DNA from: Pseudoneurospora amorphoporcata | Taxonomy: Eukaryota; Ascomycota; Sordariomycetes; Sordariales; Sordariaceae | DNA length: 64,000 bases | Direction of reading: 5' to 3' | NCBI GenBank assembly: GCA_033297205.1 | Contig: MU859079.1 | Location: 186,001 to 250,000 of the forward strand | In this document: piece after piece, positions 1 to 11,291 of the stretch | How the letters are laid out: each line of letters starts with the position of its first letter | Numbering within the stretch: the stretch's first letter is position 1 | Position numbers and translations under genes: made by a program | Notes under the pieces: generated by a model | The model's input: only the letters and a program-made list of their open reading frames with translations | Databases searched by the model: none | Told to the model about the DNA's origin: nothing

Positions 1-227
1 GCTTCATGAGATACTCCCAAATCATGCCGTTGGCTTGCTAGTTTAACCTTCCTCCGTGTAGTCTTGTTCAGTTCGCCTCTTCGGTAGTAATGGAAAAAGT
101 CAGTATGTTTCCTCCTGAGCGCATCCAGTGCCCGCTTTGCTTTCGCAGCAGCTTTCGCATCATCTTTCGCGGCACCTTTCGCAGCACCTTTCGCAGCACC
201 TTTCGCAGCACCTCTCTTTGGCGGCAT
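1..227 (-). CDS. Lys/Ala-repeat hypothetical protein (5' end only, runs off left edge)
   Basis: An open minus-strand frame starts with ATG at 227 and has no stop before the window edge, so only about 75 N-terminal residues are visible. It begins MPPKRGAAK and then runs through KGAA-type tetrapeptides (four GAAK, then DDAK, AAAK), encoded by a 12-bp tandem repeat. A basic segment follows that contains ALRRKHTDFFHYYRR. The Lys/Ala repeat resembles tails of basic nuclear or nucleolar proteins, but I recognise no family. The model rests on the frame staying open and on its coherent composition; the opposite-strand frames look like shadows. The remainder of the gene lies outside the window, so neither function nor the start is certain. 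Confidence 0.45.
   Translation of the reverse strand, partial: MPPKRGAAKGAAKGAAKGAAKDDAKAAAKAKRALDALRRKHTDFFHYYRRGELNKTTRRKVKLASQRHDLGVSHE
141..212. repeat. 12-bp minisatellite (6 copies)
   Basis: Six consecutive 12-bp units of the form TTTCGCAGCACC. The first three are diverged and the last three identical. Read on the minus strand the array encodes the GAAK-type repeats of the partial gene at the left edge. The unit length is a multiple of three, so copy number can change without breaking that frame. Confidence 0.85.
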
Positions 228-1311
228 TATGAACGCAAAGGGCAATTCCTGAAGGCAATAAGTCGGACATTGGCTGCTGGTCCTGCCAATACGTTGAGCA
301 AGGCAAACGAAAAAAGCAGGAAGATTTAGTCCAGATTTGAGGGTTCGACATGGAACAGCAAAGGGATGGTTGACAATAGGAAATGAAGGTAGATTGAGGG
401 CAGCTCGACAGCTCAACAACAAGGTTGAAATTGACACAAAGGCGTCTTGGGGAAGAAGCATTCGGGAGATGATGGGCCGCATCCGGAAAACCTCAACTTT
501 GGAGACAATAGAGTCCCATCCCGAGCGCCATCAGGAAACGGACTGGGGCAGAAAAGATACGACAAAGGAGACAAAGGTCTGACCCTTTGTTGAAGCAAAT
601 GCACACTTGTGCCTTTACCGTTGAGACAGGAACCAGATTTTAGCTTCGAAATCTTTGAATCTCCTAAAGCGGCCTGATATGACGCTGTGTGTTGGTCGAA
701 GAGTAGTCGTCACGCTGCTCATCGTCGTCGACTGTGTGCTGCAGCGGCACCATGCTGAATACCGTGGGAATCCCGCCCGACGGGCTAGACAGCATCATTG
801 GTGTAGGTCTTGGGAGAGCTGGAGATTTTGTAATCCGAGTGCGCAATTGTTGTTGTCAAATGGAACAAGTTTGAAAAGAGAAGGAAGAGGATGAAGTTAA
901 AGTTTGGTCAAAACTCAAAAAAAACAAGAGAAGACCCGACATTCCTGTTTGGACGTGCATGGGAACCTGGAAGTGGCACCTAGTTGCATCTTGAGACGCT
1001 GTGGCCGCTGAAGCGATGGCGCCTGCGGTTTAGGAGGCTTGGTCGATAGGCAAATATGCGGACGAGAGCAAGGAGATCCGTGCATATAGTTGGACAAGCC
1101 ACATGCCCCACCACGAGCTGCACGGCTCTGCATACGATTGGCCGTATTCAGCGGGCGACGTGGCTGGGCCCCTAGTCACAAACAAATCTGACTCTCCGGA
1201 TATCGTCCTCTCCTGCCTGTGCTTTTACCGTGCCTCTGCCATCTATCGCCAGATACCAACCCACAAGAACAAAGCGGGCACACTCTTTTCGTTGCCACCA
1301 CCACCACCACC
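228..1311. other. Intergenic region between divergent genes
   Basis: This 1.1-kb interval separates the divergent starts of the left-edge gene and the FAR1/ankyrin gene and presumably holds both promoters. A CCA-rich stretch (1295-1311) precedes the ATG at 1312. Short frames here overlap on both strands and show no recognisable protein. Confidence 0.5.
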
Positions 1312-1951
1312 ATGTCTGGCAACTCCGGCAATAGCTTCCTGGCCCAGCAGTTCCAGGTCACGGTATGGAAATACTTATGAAGTCATCTATTTGACTTGGA
1401 GAAGAAGAGACTCCCCCATGCTGACCACCCTCTCTGCCTGTGGATAGGATCAGCATCTACAGCAACAGCAAGAGCAGCAGCAAGAGCAACAGCCAAATCA
1501 ACACCAAAGTCAACAACAGCAAAACGCCAGCCGGACCCCCCAGCGCCAAAACCGCGTCGAGACCCCCATCCACCCTCCTCCGATCCCACCCCAGCGATCT
1601 GCTCAGCAGCAACAGCAGCACCAACCACAACAACAGCAATCACAACAACCACAGCAACAAGCGCAACAACATCATCAACATCAACCCCAGCAGCAACAGC
1701 TACCAAACCTCTTCGCGCCTCACACCCAGTCGCAGTTGCAACAGTTGGCTCTCCAAACCTCTGCTCCCCTATACCACCAGATCCTGCCTACCCAGAAACC
1801 TCGAACTCCCCAAGAGATCCTGCGTGATCAGCAGCTGTCCGGCAATGCGTACTGGGGTGCCCAGGCAAACTATCCAAACCAACACCAATGGCTTCAGAAT
1901 GCCAAGTCTCCCGAGACCGACGGGCAGCAGCAACAGTACCAAGCACAAGCC

Positions 1952-1989
<38 letters not shown>

Positions 1990-3397
1990 AGAACAACAAC
2001 AACAACAACAACCCTCCCAACAACAGCTGAACTCGGGTCTAGGGGCAGCCCAGTTCAACCCACCGCAGAAGAACTTGACACCCGAGCAACAGGCATGGCT
2101 GGAGAGGAAGGCACTGGAACGGGAACAGCAGCGGGCTGAACAAGAGGCTAAGACAAGGCCTCAACGTAGCAGGGGACTGACTCTCCAGGAATTCCACCAA
2201 CTGCAGCAAGAGCAACAGCAAAATAAATTCTACGCCCATAACCCGTTGACGGCCTTCCAAGTTCAACACCAGCAGCAGCAACAGCATCAAGAGCAGGGGG
2301 CCGCCAATGGCACCCCAGACGAGACGATGCTTGACGACGACGACGACGAGGAGGAGGAGGAGGAGGAACAGGAAGAGGAGGACGAAGACCAAGAGGACCA
2401 GACCATGAAGGATGTCAGCGCGAACAACGACACGCCCCAGCCCGACGGCGGCAGCGACGGAACCGCCAACACTGCGGACGGCCAGAACCAAATTCCGGAC
2501 GCGAACGGAAACCTCCCTGGCTCAGCTGGCTACATAGCTCCTCTGGTGCAACCCATCACCCCGCTCCGTCTACCGTCTGTCCGTCCCAACCTGATGCTGG
2601 GACCCTACGACACGCGCGAGCAAGCCATGAGTTCCGTGATGGAGTACGCCATCAGCCAGGGCTACATGCTCGTCCAATCCGGGTGCGCCAAAGCCAAAAA
2701 CCCAGGCGGCAAGTACGCCAAGGGGTCCGAAGTGGTGCGGGTCGACCTGATGTGCGACCGCGGTGGCACGTGCAAGAACAGCGGCACAGGCATCCGCAAG
2801 CGCCCCACGCACAAGATCGGGTGTCCGGCCAAGATGAAGTTGGTGTGCAAGAAGCGGCACGCGAGCAAGTGGTTTATCGAAGTGCGATGCGAGGAGCACA
2901 ACCACGATTTGGATCCGAACAACATGGATGCCATTGCCAGCTATCGGAGGTATCGAAGGTTGCAGTCCGGTGGCCGCGCGCTGGAGACGCAGTCGGAACG
3001 GTATGCTAGGATGAAGAAGCCCAAGGTGATTCCGCCGGTGCCGCCGCCCAAGTTTCACCAGGTTGGAGGCGGCGGGGTGGTGGGTAACCCTGTGTTCCCG
3101 CTGGGACCGCCGTCGGGGCCGTTGCACATGGCGGCGATGAAGGGGCAGAATAAAATCTTGGAGATTCTGATTAACAAGGGAGGCGATATCAATGCGCATG
3201 ATAGCACGGGACGGACGCCGCTCCATTGCGCAATTGAGGGCGAAAGGATGGATACGGTGACGCTGTTGGTTAATAAGGGCGCCGACGTGACCAAGTTGGA
3301 TTCGAAGGGGACGAGTCCGCTGCATGCGGCGGTGTCGAAAGGGATGGAGGATGCGGTTGTTTTGTTTATCGAGAAGGGCGCGGATCCGAACCGGTAA
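1312..3397 (+). CDS. Poly-Q FAR1-type DNA-binding domain protein with C-terminal ankyrin repeats
   Basis: Two-exon model, join(1312..1362,1448..3397), 666 aa; the phase-0 intron has a GTATGG donor and a GATAG acceptor. The first exon encodes MSGNSGNSFLAQQFQVT. Residues 18-200 are dominated by Gln (CAG/CAA tracts), followed by a Glu-rich segment and an acidic run near 312-336. Residues about 400-505 form a FAR1/WRKY-GCM1-like zinc domain, with a CDRGGTCK element, a GCPAKM element, a downstream Trp and the terminal HNHDL, matching the Cys-Cys-His-His pattern. Three ankyrin-like repeats (PLHMAA, TPLHCA, SPLHAA) fill 574-666. FAR1-type domains derive from Mutator-like transposases and can act as transcription factors, so a nuclear regulator is likely but inferred. 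The end just after the third ankyrin unit is abrupt. Confidence 0.85.
1920..2022 (+). repeat. CAG/CAA trinucleotide tract (poly-Gln)
   Basis: Dense CAG/CAA codons encode an almost pure glutamine run in the FAR1/ankyrin protein. The tract mixes CAG and CAA, and shorter Gln tracts occur from 1448 onward. Such tracts are prone to length variation. Confidence 0.85.
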
Positions 3398-5422
3398 AAG
3401 GGAGGGATCTATCATGCCGCTCGACGTTTGCTTTGTGGCCATGCCAGGTATGGTAAGGACTGGCGCGTCCAAGACATGGCGAGTCCAAGTTCCCGTGAGA
3501 ATTTTGTTACCGGTCTCTCTGGGAATTGAGTTCTCAAAGGTGGTGTTCCCCATGTCGTAGTCTCGAATCGTCACCTGCATTCATCAGGGTTTGCGGGGTG
3601 AAGACTATGAATGTTCGACTGCTGTGTTTTTAATATCACTATGCATAAGAACTCATTCGCCAACTGTCACTATTTCCTCTTTGAGGTATGTCCGAACCTC
3701 ATCCGGGGCTGTTCCCGACAGGTATCCTCCTACGGGCCGAGAGGGTGGGTCTTTCGGACCTGGTTGCCGGCAGGACCTCCGGGTGCTACCGGATCGTCAG
3801 CACCAAATGCTTGGCACGCAAATTGAAGTGACTCCGGGTACGGGTCCTCCTCAGTTTGTAGAAACGATTGTTATCGTCTCAATCGAGTCACTCATCTGCA
3901 AAGTCCCAGGCCTTCCGGTTCTCTTACACAGTATGCTTAACGAACACTATCAGCAATGAGCGAGTTTTGGGCCCCAAGGGTATTAGAACATGTTAAGATC
4001 CCATGTTCCGGTATACACATAGTCTGGACCATCCTCTCAAATAACCAACCCAAGCAGCTGCTAAGGATAATGCTGATCGTTGGAGATTACCGTGAATCCG
4101 TCTCAGGCTTGTCTTGCGCCCATGTACGCTTTGTTGGCGACTTTGAAGAGCATCTACGGTTCATGGATGTTTCTCTTTCCGTCAATGAAGTTGAAGGAAG
4201 GAAACAAAATGGCTTGTTTGGCAGTTGTCGGCAGTCGCTTGGGGCGGCACCGGAGAGCCCCAATTGCACCACTGCAACCCCCCTGGCAAGCAGGTACAAG
4301 AGGTACATCATCATATCGTCATGACTCTTTTTGTTTTGTTTCTCTCTTCACCAAACCCTTTGAGCTTTCTCTCCGGTACCGACCCCCACCTTTCCCATCT
4401 TCCGACCGATCACCGTCCCAGCTGCCCCCCCAAATGATACCAAAACTTCCAGGTTGGATGGCGTCCAATCAAGAGACTCGAGCTTGCGTGGCCTCTGCCC
4501 ATCCCGTCCATCCACTAGTATGAAGAGCCTCAATTTCCCTAATCCAATGTTCAACGAACCTCCATCATACGGGGCAAAGCTTCCTCCCGTTGGACACTAT
4601 TGCAGGTACACACAGCTCGATAGTACATACCCTTTTTTTTTTCCGATCCGTGTCAAGCTTGCGACGTAAACTCAGTTGCGACTCACATCGGACCACTTGA
4701 TGAAGAAGATGGTTCGGCTGTTTTCCCTCTTCCAGGGGAAAAAAGGGGAATCATATCGTCCAGAGGGAGGTTGCCGGTGCAACGTCCGTTTCCAGGTTAC
4801 AGACATGTTGAACAAGGCCATTCATCGGGCATAAGCTGAGAACAAAGCAAAACGCCCGCTACTACCAATCGAGAATTTGGCCTGGCCATCTCTATGACCG
4901 TCCATGACGCAGTGATACCAGTGGCCTTGCTTGCCATCTTGCACACGGGTCCACGGTTGCAAATCTTCAAGCCTGGCCGGGTGCGGATGCTGGCGTAACC
5001 TCTCACAGGGAAAGACAAAAAGTCAACAGAGACACTCTTCGGGGAAAGCTCGCTGGGCGGGCACAACAGCCGGACACCCTGGTTGGCTGGACTTACACTG
5101 AGTGGTTGGCAGGAGCCCTGGGCATCAAAGAGGATCGATGTGATGATGGTACAGCAGCTCAACCTCGCAGGCACACCCGATAGATGTCCTTGGTCACCTC
5201 AGGTACCAGCTTTTGCCACGGCAGGACCCTTGGTGACGACGGTGCAAATCCTCCGGGAAGCTTTTTGCGTGGCTGTGATACAGAACATATAACTTGCGGA
5301 ACCTCCGTCCAGTTCAACCCAAATTTCGTTCTTCCAAATCAAGTCGCCCAGCATTCGACATTGAGCATTCTTATAGTGTTCGCTCCCGTTCGACACTCGT
5401 CAACCACACCACAACAGTTACA
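3398..5422. other. Intergenic region, no supported gene
   Basis: About 2 kb between the FAR1/ankyrin stop and the rds1-like start. Short frames are found on both strands (for example 3591-3959 plus and 4797-5174 minus), but none has a recognisable domain, a good start context or a splice partner. The last few hundred bases should hold the rds1-like promoter and 5' UTR. Confidence 0.45.
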
Positions 5423-6829
5423 ATGGCCGGGTTCAAACTCTCAGCAGGCGTTGGCCTCCTCGGCCTCGCTGCTAGTGCGCTCGCCGCTCCCGCTCCCGTC
5501 TACTCGGCGCCCACCACTACCTTCTCGGTCCCCATGATCACGGCCCCGGTCGAGCCCGTTACCAATGTAACCTCGCACGGTCCTTACACCGGACCCCCAC
5601 CCACGACCACGGGCGCCTTGTCGACTTCGGTCCTGGCTCCTTCGATCCCGGCCCTTCCCCCCGGGCCCGACGCCTTCAAGTACCCTAGCGACGGGCAGCT
5701 CCACGCTCCCCAGCCTGCCCCTTACACCCCCGCTGGCGGTGTCGGAACCAACGGCTCTGCTCCCGTCTACAGGATGCTTTCCGACTTCGACTACCAGTCC
5801 ATTGCTCTGGGTCTTCACCAGGAATATATTGAGCTCGACCTCTTCCACTGGGGTCTCGACCGCTTCTCGGTTGAGGATTTCGAGGAGGCTGGCCTCACTG
5901 CTGAGGACCGTCACTTGATCGAGTTCATGGCCAACCAGGAGCTCGGCCACGCCACTCTCCTCAGCAACATGCTTGGCCCCTCTGCTCCCAAGGAGTGCAC
6001 CTACAACTACCCTGCTATGAACGTGCACGAGTTCATTGACTTTTGCCAGAAGGTCACTCGCTACGGTGAGGCCGGTGTGTACGGCTTCCTCAACCACCTC
6101 AACGCGCACGACGTCGGTCAGATGCTGCTGCAGTCCATCACCACGGAGGCTCGTCAGCAGATGATCTTCCGCCAGTTCGAGGGTCTCTTCCCCATGCCCG
6201 AGTGGTTCGAGGTCGGCATTCCTCAGTCCTGGGCCTGGACTCTTCTCGCTCCCTACATCTCTTCCTGCCCCGAGAACAATACGCGTCTGATCTGGCAGAA
6301 CTATCCTGCTCTACACATCCTGAACCAGCCCAACCCCTTCCGCATCAACGGCTCCAGCGTCTGGAACGAGACCACGGACGCCGGCTACGCCAACACTGCT
6401 TCGTACAGGGACATTGGGGAGAACGACGACTGCACCAAGTCCAACTCTACCGGCATCTCGTGCGCTCCCGGCATCACGCACAACCGCTCCATGCCCCTCT
6501 CGTACCCCGGCCGTCAGGTGTTTCTCGAGTGGGACGAGCCCGGCAAGCCCATCGGCCCCAACAACAGCTACGTTACCGACACTCAGGCCGGGGATCCCAA
6601 GTTCGCCGCTTGGGTCTCGCAGCTCAATGTCACGTACTCTGCTCTTGAGGACATCAAGGGCAACAGCGCGTACACGATCCAGCCCGATATCAGCACTTTT
6701 GATGGCAACCCGGCTATCAACGGCACTATCTTCCTTGTCTTGACGGATGAGGATCTTTATGTCACTCCTTACAACTTGACTCAGCTGAACCCCCACGTTT
6801 ATGCTGTCGGCATGTACCAGTCTGGTTAA
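5423..6829 (+). CDS. Rds1-like secreted ferritin-like domain protein
   Basis: A single-exon gene of 468 aa. I place the start at MAGFKLSAG rather than the upstream in-frame ATG at 5294, because it gives a clear signal peptide (residues 1-22, hydrophobic core followed by ALAAPAP). A Pro/Thr/Ser-rich linker follows. A helical ferritin-like domain spans about residues 115-280: QEYIELDLFHWG, then NQELGHATLLSNMLG (E-x2-H) and TTEARQQMIFRQFEG (E-x2-R). The rest is a region with several N-x-S/T sequons. The layout matches the fungal Rds1 family, named for stress-related regulation in fission yeast. Whether metal is bound, and what the enzyme or structural role is, cannot be read from sequence. Probably secreted or wall-associated. 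Confidence 0.9.
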   Translation: MAGFKLSAGVGLLGLAASALAAPAPVYSAPTTTFSVPMITAPVEPVTNVTSHGPYTGPPPTTTGALSTSVLAPSIPALPPGPDAFKYPSDGQLHAPQPAPYTPAGGVGTNGSAPVYRMLSDFDYQSIALGLHQEYIELDLFHWGLDRFSVEDFEEAGLTAEDRHLIEFMANQELGHATLLSNMLGPSAPKECTYNYPAMNVHEFIDFCQKVTRYGEAGVYGFLNHLNAHDVGQMLLQSITTEARQQMIFRQFEGLFPMPEWFEVGIPQSWAWTLLAPYISSCPENNTRLIWQNYPALHILNQPNPFRINGSSVWNETTDAGYANTASYRDIGENDDCTKSNSTGISCAPGITHNRSMPLSYPGRQVFLEWDEPGKPIGPNNSYVTDTQAGDPKFAAWVSQLNVTYSALEDIKGNSAYTIQPDISTFDGNPAINGTIFLVLTDEDLYVTPYNLTQLNPHVYAVGMYQSG

Positions 6830-7433
6830 GAGGTTGCATTTGCGAGTTTCTTGGTGTTTTATGCCCTGGCTGCTTTCATGGCTGCCATGTAATTGTATTA
6901 TGAATGAATGATGAAAAGGTGATGTACATATTGAAGGTGGTGTTGGATGGACGGGGTGGAAGGTGTTTCTTTTGAGTTTGGTGTTGATGGTACACCTAGG
7001 TAATCCTGACTGTCTTGGTAGTGACTAGTTGATAATTCTTACATACACATTGTTAAATCTTTGTTGTCCACTCTCAATGCTTGTGCGTCTCTTATGAATT
7101 GCAAAACAATTGGTGGACAAAAAGTCCGAATCGCCCCCCAGCTCAATTGGCCGTCAAGGTGCTCAAGTTGGGATGAAAAGGGCAATTTGTGGACCCTAGT
7201 CCTTATCAGCTTATCGAGTGGCGGATGGTGCATCGGGATATGACATCACCACCTCAATGACGGTTACTGCTCGTCACAACTCCATGTATTGCCATTAAGC
7301 GTTACCAAATATTATTCCCAAGGCGCCAAGACGTTGCTGCATCTCACACACCTCCATTATCACCCAACACGATACCACGACTCTATTCAGCACTACGTTC
7401 ACTCAACAACAAATAACACAAATCACACTCAAA
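6830..7433. other. Intergenic region
   Basis: The 3' flank of the rds1-like gene and 5' flank of the next gene, on the same strand. TG-rich sequence lies at 6900-7000. A run of A/C-rich sequence immediately before 7434 is typical of fungal 5' UTRs. No gene seen. Confidence 0.5.
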
Positions 7434-8627
7434 ATGTCACGCCTCCTCACCCGCCTACCTGGTACCATACACCCCACCGCTCCCCTCCGGATCTCCATCA
7501 TCTCTCGGAGGGGAATAGTCACAGACCTCGAGACAGGCGGCACACGCAAGTCCAAGCAGTCCGCTGGAAAAGGCTTCATTTCCGTCGGTCAAAAATTGCA
7601 ATCCGGTGGAATGCCGACGGCTGACAAGGGGGATGAGCCGTTATCGTCCGCCTCGGTAAGCCTTCCTCACCACGACTGATTATGTGCTTTTGAGCAGCAG
7701 CAATTAATATCCTGTTTCGTTTCGTAATAGACCCGCCACACAATCCTCCCCTCTCTTAAACATACAGTCCAACAAACCATGGAACACCCCGAAGAATGGG
7801 AGGGTATCCACGCTGAACGTATCGCTTCCAAGGACACCAAGAGCGCCAAGGCAGTGGCACATCCAGAGGAGTGGGAAGGGATTAGGGCCGAAGCGGACGC
7901 CAGTGATGGGTGGGAAGCCGGACGGGCGGGGAGGGATACGGCTCGTACTAGTGAGTTTCCGGGTGTTTCCAGCAAAGCGAAGAGTTCACGGGGGCGCGCC
8001 GGCAAAGCCACCAGTGGAAGTGGAAGAGGAGGCAAAAGCGAGAAGGAATCCAGTGCCGGGAGCAACAGTCCCGATAATGCCTCCCCGAAGGACGCTCACC
8101 GGGCTCGGGACTTGGGACGTGCCACAATTCCGATGGATTCAAGTACTGGACTGGGACAACAACCCATCGCCACAGCCGGCGGGTTTTCCACCGCTGATAT
8201 CCGCGAGGGATCACTGCCTAACCTGTCCGTGGGCGGCGCTTCCATCCCCAGCTTCACGTTGGAGACGCAACCGCGTCCTGCTCCTACGGCTGTTAACCCG
8301 TTTTCTACAACATCCACTTCAACCTTCAACACTTCCACCTTCACCGGTTCAACATCCAAATCTACGCCTTCAACATCATCTACCTCTCACTCAACCTCCC
8401 CGGATATCACGGCGTCAACGGGATTGAGTGGTAGAAGGACGGGCCCTGGAGCGTTTGCGGAGCAGCAGAAGCCAAAAAGGAAGACGCAGGCGCAGATTGA
8501 TGAGGAGTTAAGGATGCGCATGGAGGATATGGCGGGCGAAGGAGGGGCGGCCGGGGTGGAGTATGAGGATGGGAAGCCGGTGGCCATGAAGAGGGGGGTT
8601 AGGGAGAATATGTTTAGGTATATTTAG
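7434..8627 (+). CDS. Hypothetical protein, probable mitochondrial, with repeated PEEWEG motifs
   Basis: Two exons, join(7434..7655,7731..8627), 372 aa; the phase-0 intron of 75 nt has a GTAAGC donor and a TAATAG acceptor. The N-terminus (MSRLLTRLPG...RISIISRRG) is rich in Arg, Ser and hydroxylated residues and lacks acids, as in mitochondrial presequences. HPEEWEGI occurs twice (about residues 93-100 and 120-127), about 27 residues apart. The middle is low-complexity Ser/Thr/Pro. The C-terminus is charged (QAQIDEELRMRMEDMAGEG) and ends in RENMFRYI. I do not recognise the family. Conserved-looking N-terminal and C-terminal blocks around a disordered centre suggest a short functional core. Mitochondrial location is inferred only from composition. 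Confidence 0.75.
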
Positions 8628-11291
8628 GTCTGGCATTTGGGAATGGACGGGAGGGGGGTTGAGGTGTTGAGGTGTTAGCTGGTTGTGGGAGGTGGTAGTA
8701 GCAAATGAGGGAATGCGGAGGTTGTAAGTGAAATGTATGAGATGATGCGAGTGGTGAGATGTTGAACATGTTATGTGGAAGAAAACGTTAAAAGGAAATT
8801 TTGGGATTTTATTTGGGAGAACGGCGTTAGCAGTCTAAACCCTTACTTGACAACACTTGATGGGAAGCTGACCGAAATGTGATAAGCCGGAATGCAAAGG
8901 GACGCAGAGCATGACAAGATGCGGAAGCCTGGGACGGGAAGATAGCGACTTCTCCCTTATCGCGGATATTAGGTAGTGCGTTATCGTTAATTCACCAAAA
9001 TATCACGAGAGCGTGATAGCATCCCAGTTTCTTATCTCTCATCCTCGACTGTCATCTTCAATCCAGTTCCTCAATTCTGTTCCTCAACCATGTTCTTCAA
9101 TCCTGTTCTTCAATCCTGCTCCTCAATCTTTCTCCGGACTCGCAGCTTGACAACTTCAAACCCTATCGAAACCTCTCGCTATGATCAGCATCCTGTCTCG
9201 TCTCCTAACCGACGTTGTTTGCCACGGCTTTGTTTGATTGGACAGGCTCTCTTTCGTTCGAGGTAGGATCGAGAATTCAGTTTCCCTCCTCACACTCTCG
9301 AATGCATTGTTACTGATTGGTCCCCCTCCACCAGAAATCGAAAGCCCGCATAACCAGACCATGAGGGAGAAGTCTCGCAACGATGTGGCAACCCCGCCAT
9401 AGGAAAGAAACTTCTCCCTCCAGTGCCGTCCTTTCCTCTCTCCTGTCCTTGTCCATCTCGTTCGGATTCGTGAATGAAAACCCGAAGACACAGAAGAGAT
9501 TACCAGGACCTACAAAGTACAAGCTGCGTCTGCGAGCAAACCCAAGCTATGGAAGACGGCTTTTCCGCCGACGATTCGAGACAGACACACTCAAGGATTG
9601 CCCAGAAGCATGACTGCTCCATTGTCGACATGTTGGTCGATATCCAGCCATTCTAGGAGAATGTTCTTTCTTTGGAGAGCATGAAGCTTCAATCAAGACA
9701 TGCACCCGAGCTCAAGGATATCAAGGCAACGATAAGACTTGACCGGGAAAGCTTTGGCACTGTACCGGGGGAGCTCTGTATAAGCTCGAGAAACTTGTCT
9801 AAACGCGCCTTTGAGTTCTGTGTCTCGGTGTCTCGAGAGTTGCGGGGCCTTGGCTTGAGCTCGTGCCCAAAAAGAATGAAGTGGCTTTGCATGTTACTAG
9901 ACATTGAAAAAGCCATTCAATGCACCAGTCCAAGAGATGTAACCAGCGGTCGGGGGGGTAAGAGTAGCACATTTCGCAAAAATCATTGGGGAAAGGGCAA
10001 TATCAAAGTGTTCCATTGGACAGGCTTGCTATCATGGGTAACTGCTGCCGCTTCCCGGTTCGACTGGGACCTCTAGAACTTCAGCGTCAAGGCCATAGCA
10101 TCATAATATCGACAATAGCCTTGTTCCTTCTGAATGGCGAGGTGCTCAGCAACAAAAAAGAGCAAACCATCCAAGGAGTATCGAACATGAATGCTTCACA
10201 GTATCTTATCCGTTAAGAACCCGATTTACGGGATTCTACCGGGCAAATCCGTTAGACTCGGACGCATTTGGGATCCCAATGTACCAGAAGATAAGTCGTT
10301 GTATCGGGCAGTCTTCGTGTTTCCTCCCGAAAACGTACTCGGTAATACTAGAGTACAAGTCACGGTATCGCGTCTAGTATTCACTTAGACTGTGAAATTA
10401 ATTGAAGACGAATCCTTTGGAGGCACGGGATACCAAGACGAATAACCTCAACTATATCAACCGCCCTTCATACCAATATGCGGAGATAGGAGTTGACATT
10501 GATGATGGGGGCATCCAAAGCGAAGCATCACAGGGTGTGGAACCGACAATAGCTTTACGCACTCAGTGCTGGGCCAGTGGCATATGTTTCCCTGGCAACA
10601 CTCCCCCGCGGGAATTCTTGTTTACATGGCCGGATGAGCTTTTGAAGGTTGTGCCAAACCACGATGGTCAAGACGTTAGGCAGAGGCACGGTGAGGGGCT
10701 ATTGCATCTACATCTTATCAGTCAGTCTTTTGAAAGGGAGGGCTAAAGAACACCAGGGCAGTAGGGCCATATATGAGAGTCAAACGTGTATATGTTCATT
10801 ATCTTTCCTTTGTCAATACCGAGCTTGAGCAGTGTCTGTCTCGAAAGAACTGAAAGGACAACATAACACATTCGCCGCAAAGCGAGCTGTCGAAGTCCAT
10901 CCACTCCTTCTCCAAACGGGGAAGGTAAAGCCATAAGCCTCGTTCGTGTACATCTCTCCCAACCATAGTCTCCGAAAAGGGAAACGAGAACCATACAGCC
11001 AAGCGTCCCGATGTGTCGTATCTGCACAAGCGGTGCCCGGTTCGCGTTTAACATCAACCCGTCATCCTCCCGCCTAAGGGGAACAAAAAGCAACCAAACA
11101 AGCAAGAAAAGCGTAGTGGTATCATCATCATTATCATCCTTCATCCATCCATCCATCCGTCAATCATCATTAGACAACCCATCCATCTCTTTTAGCGTAA
11201 TCGTATGTCTCATCATCTGCGTATGGGTCATCCGCTTAAACCCGAAGCAGTCGTCGCGCGTCTGTCCATCGGTTCGGTTCCTTTTTCTTCA
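8628..11291. other. Long intergenic region, no supported gene
   Basis: 2.7 kb without a convincing gene. It contains a 13-bp minisatellite (9057-9134). Open frames such as 9672-10076 plus and 10743-11156 minus overlap others on the opposite strand and have no motif. The right end is the 3' flank of the small Cys-rich gene. Confidence 0.4.
9057..9134. repeat. 13-bp minisatellite (6 copies)
   Basis: Six consecutive 13-bp units resembling TTCAATCCTGTTC, each with a few substitutions. The period is not a multiple of three and no gene model covers it, so this looks like a non-coding array. Confidence 0.8.

Noticed and set aside
9672..10076. 134-codon plus-strand frame
   Set aside because: Non-ATG start, no domain, and no splice extension gives a longer protein.
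10048..10076. tRNA-like T-arm (a CCGGTTCGACTGGG stem-loop)
   Set aside because: No matching acceptor stem, D-arm or anticodon arm upstream, so not a tRNA.
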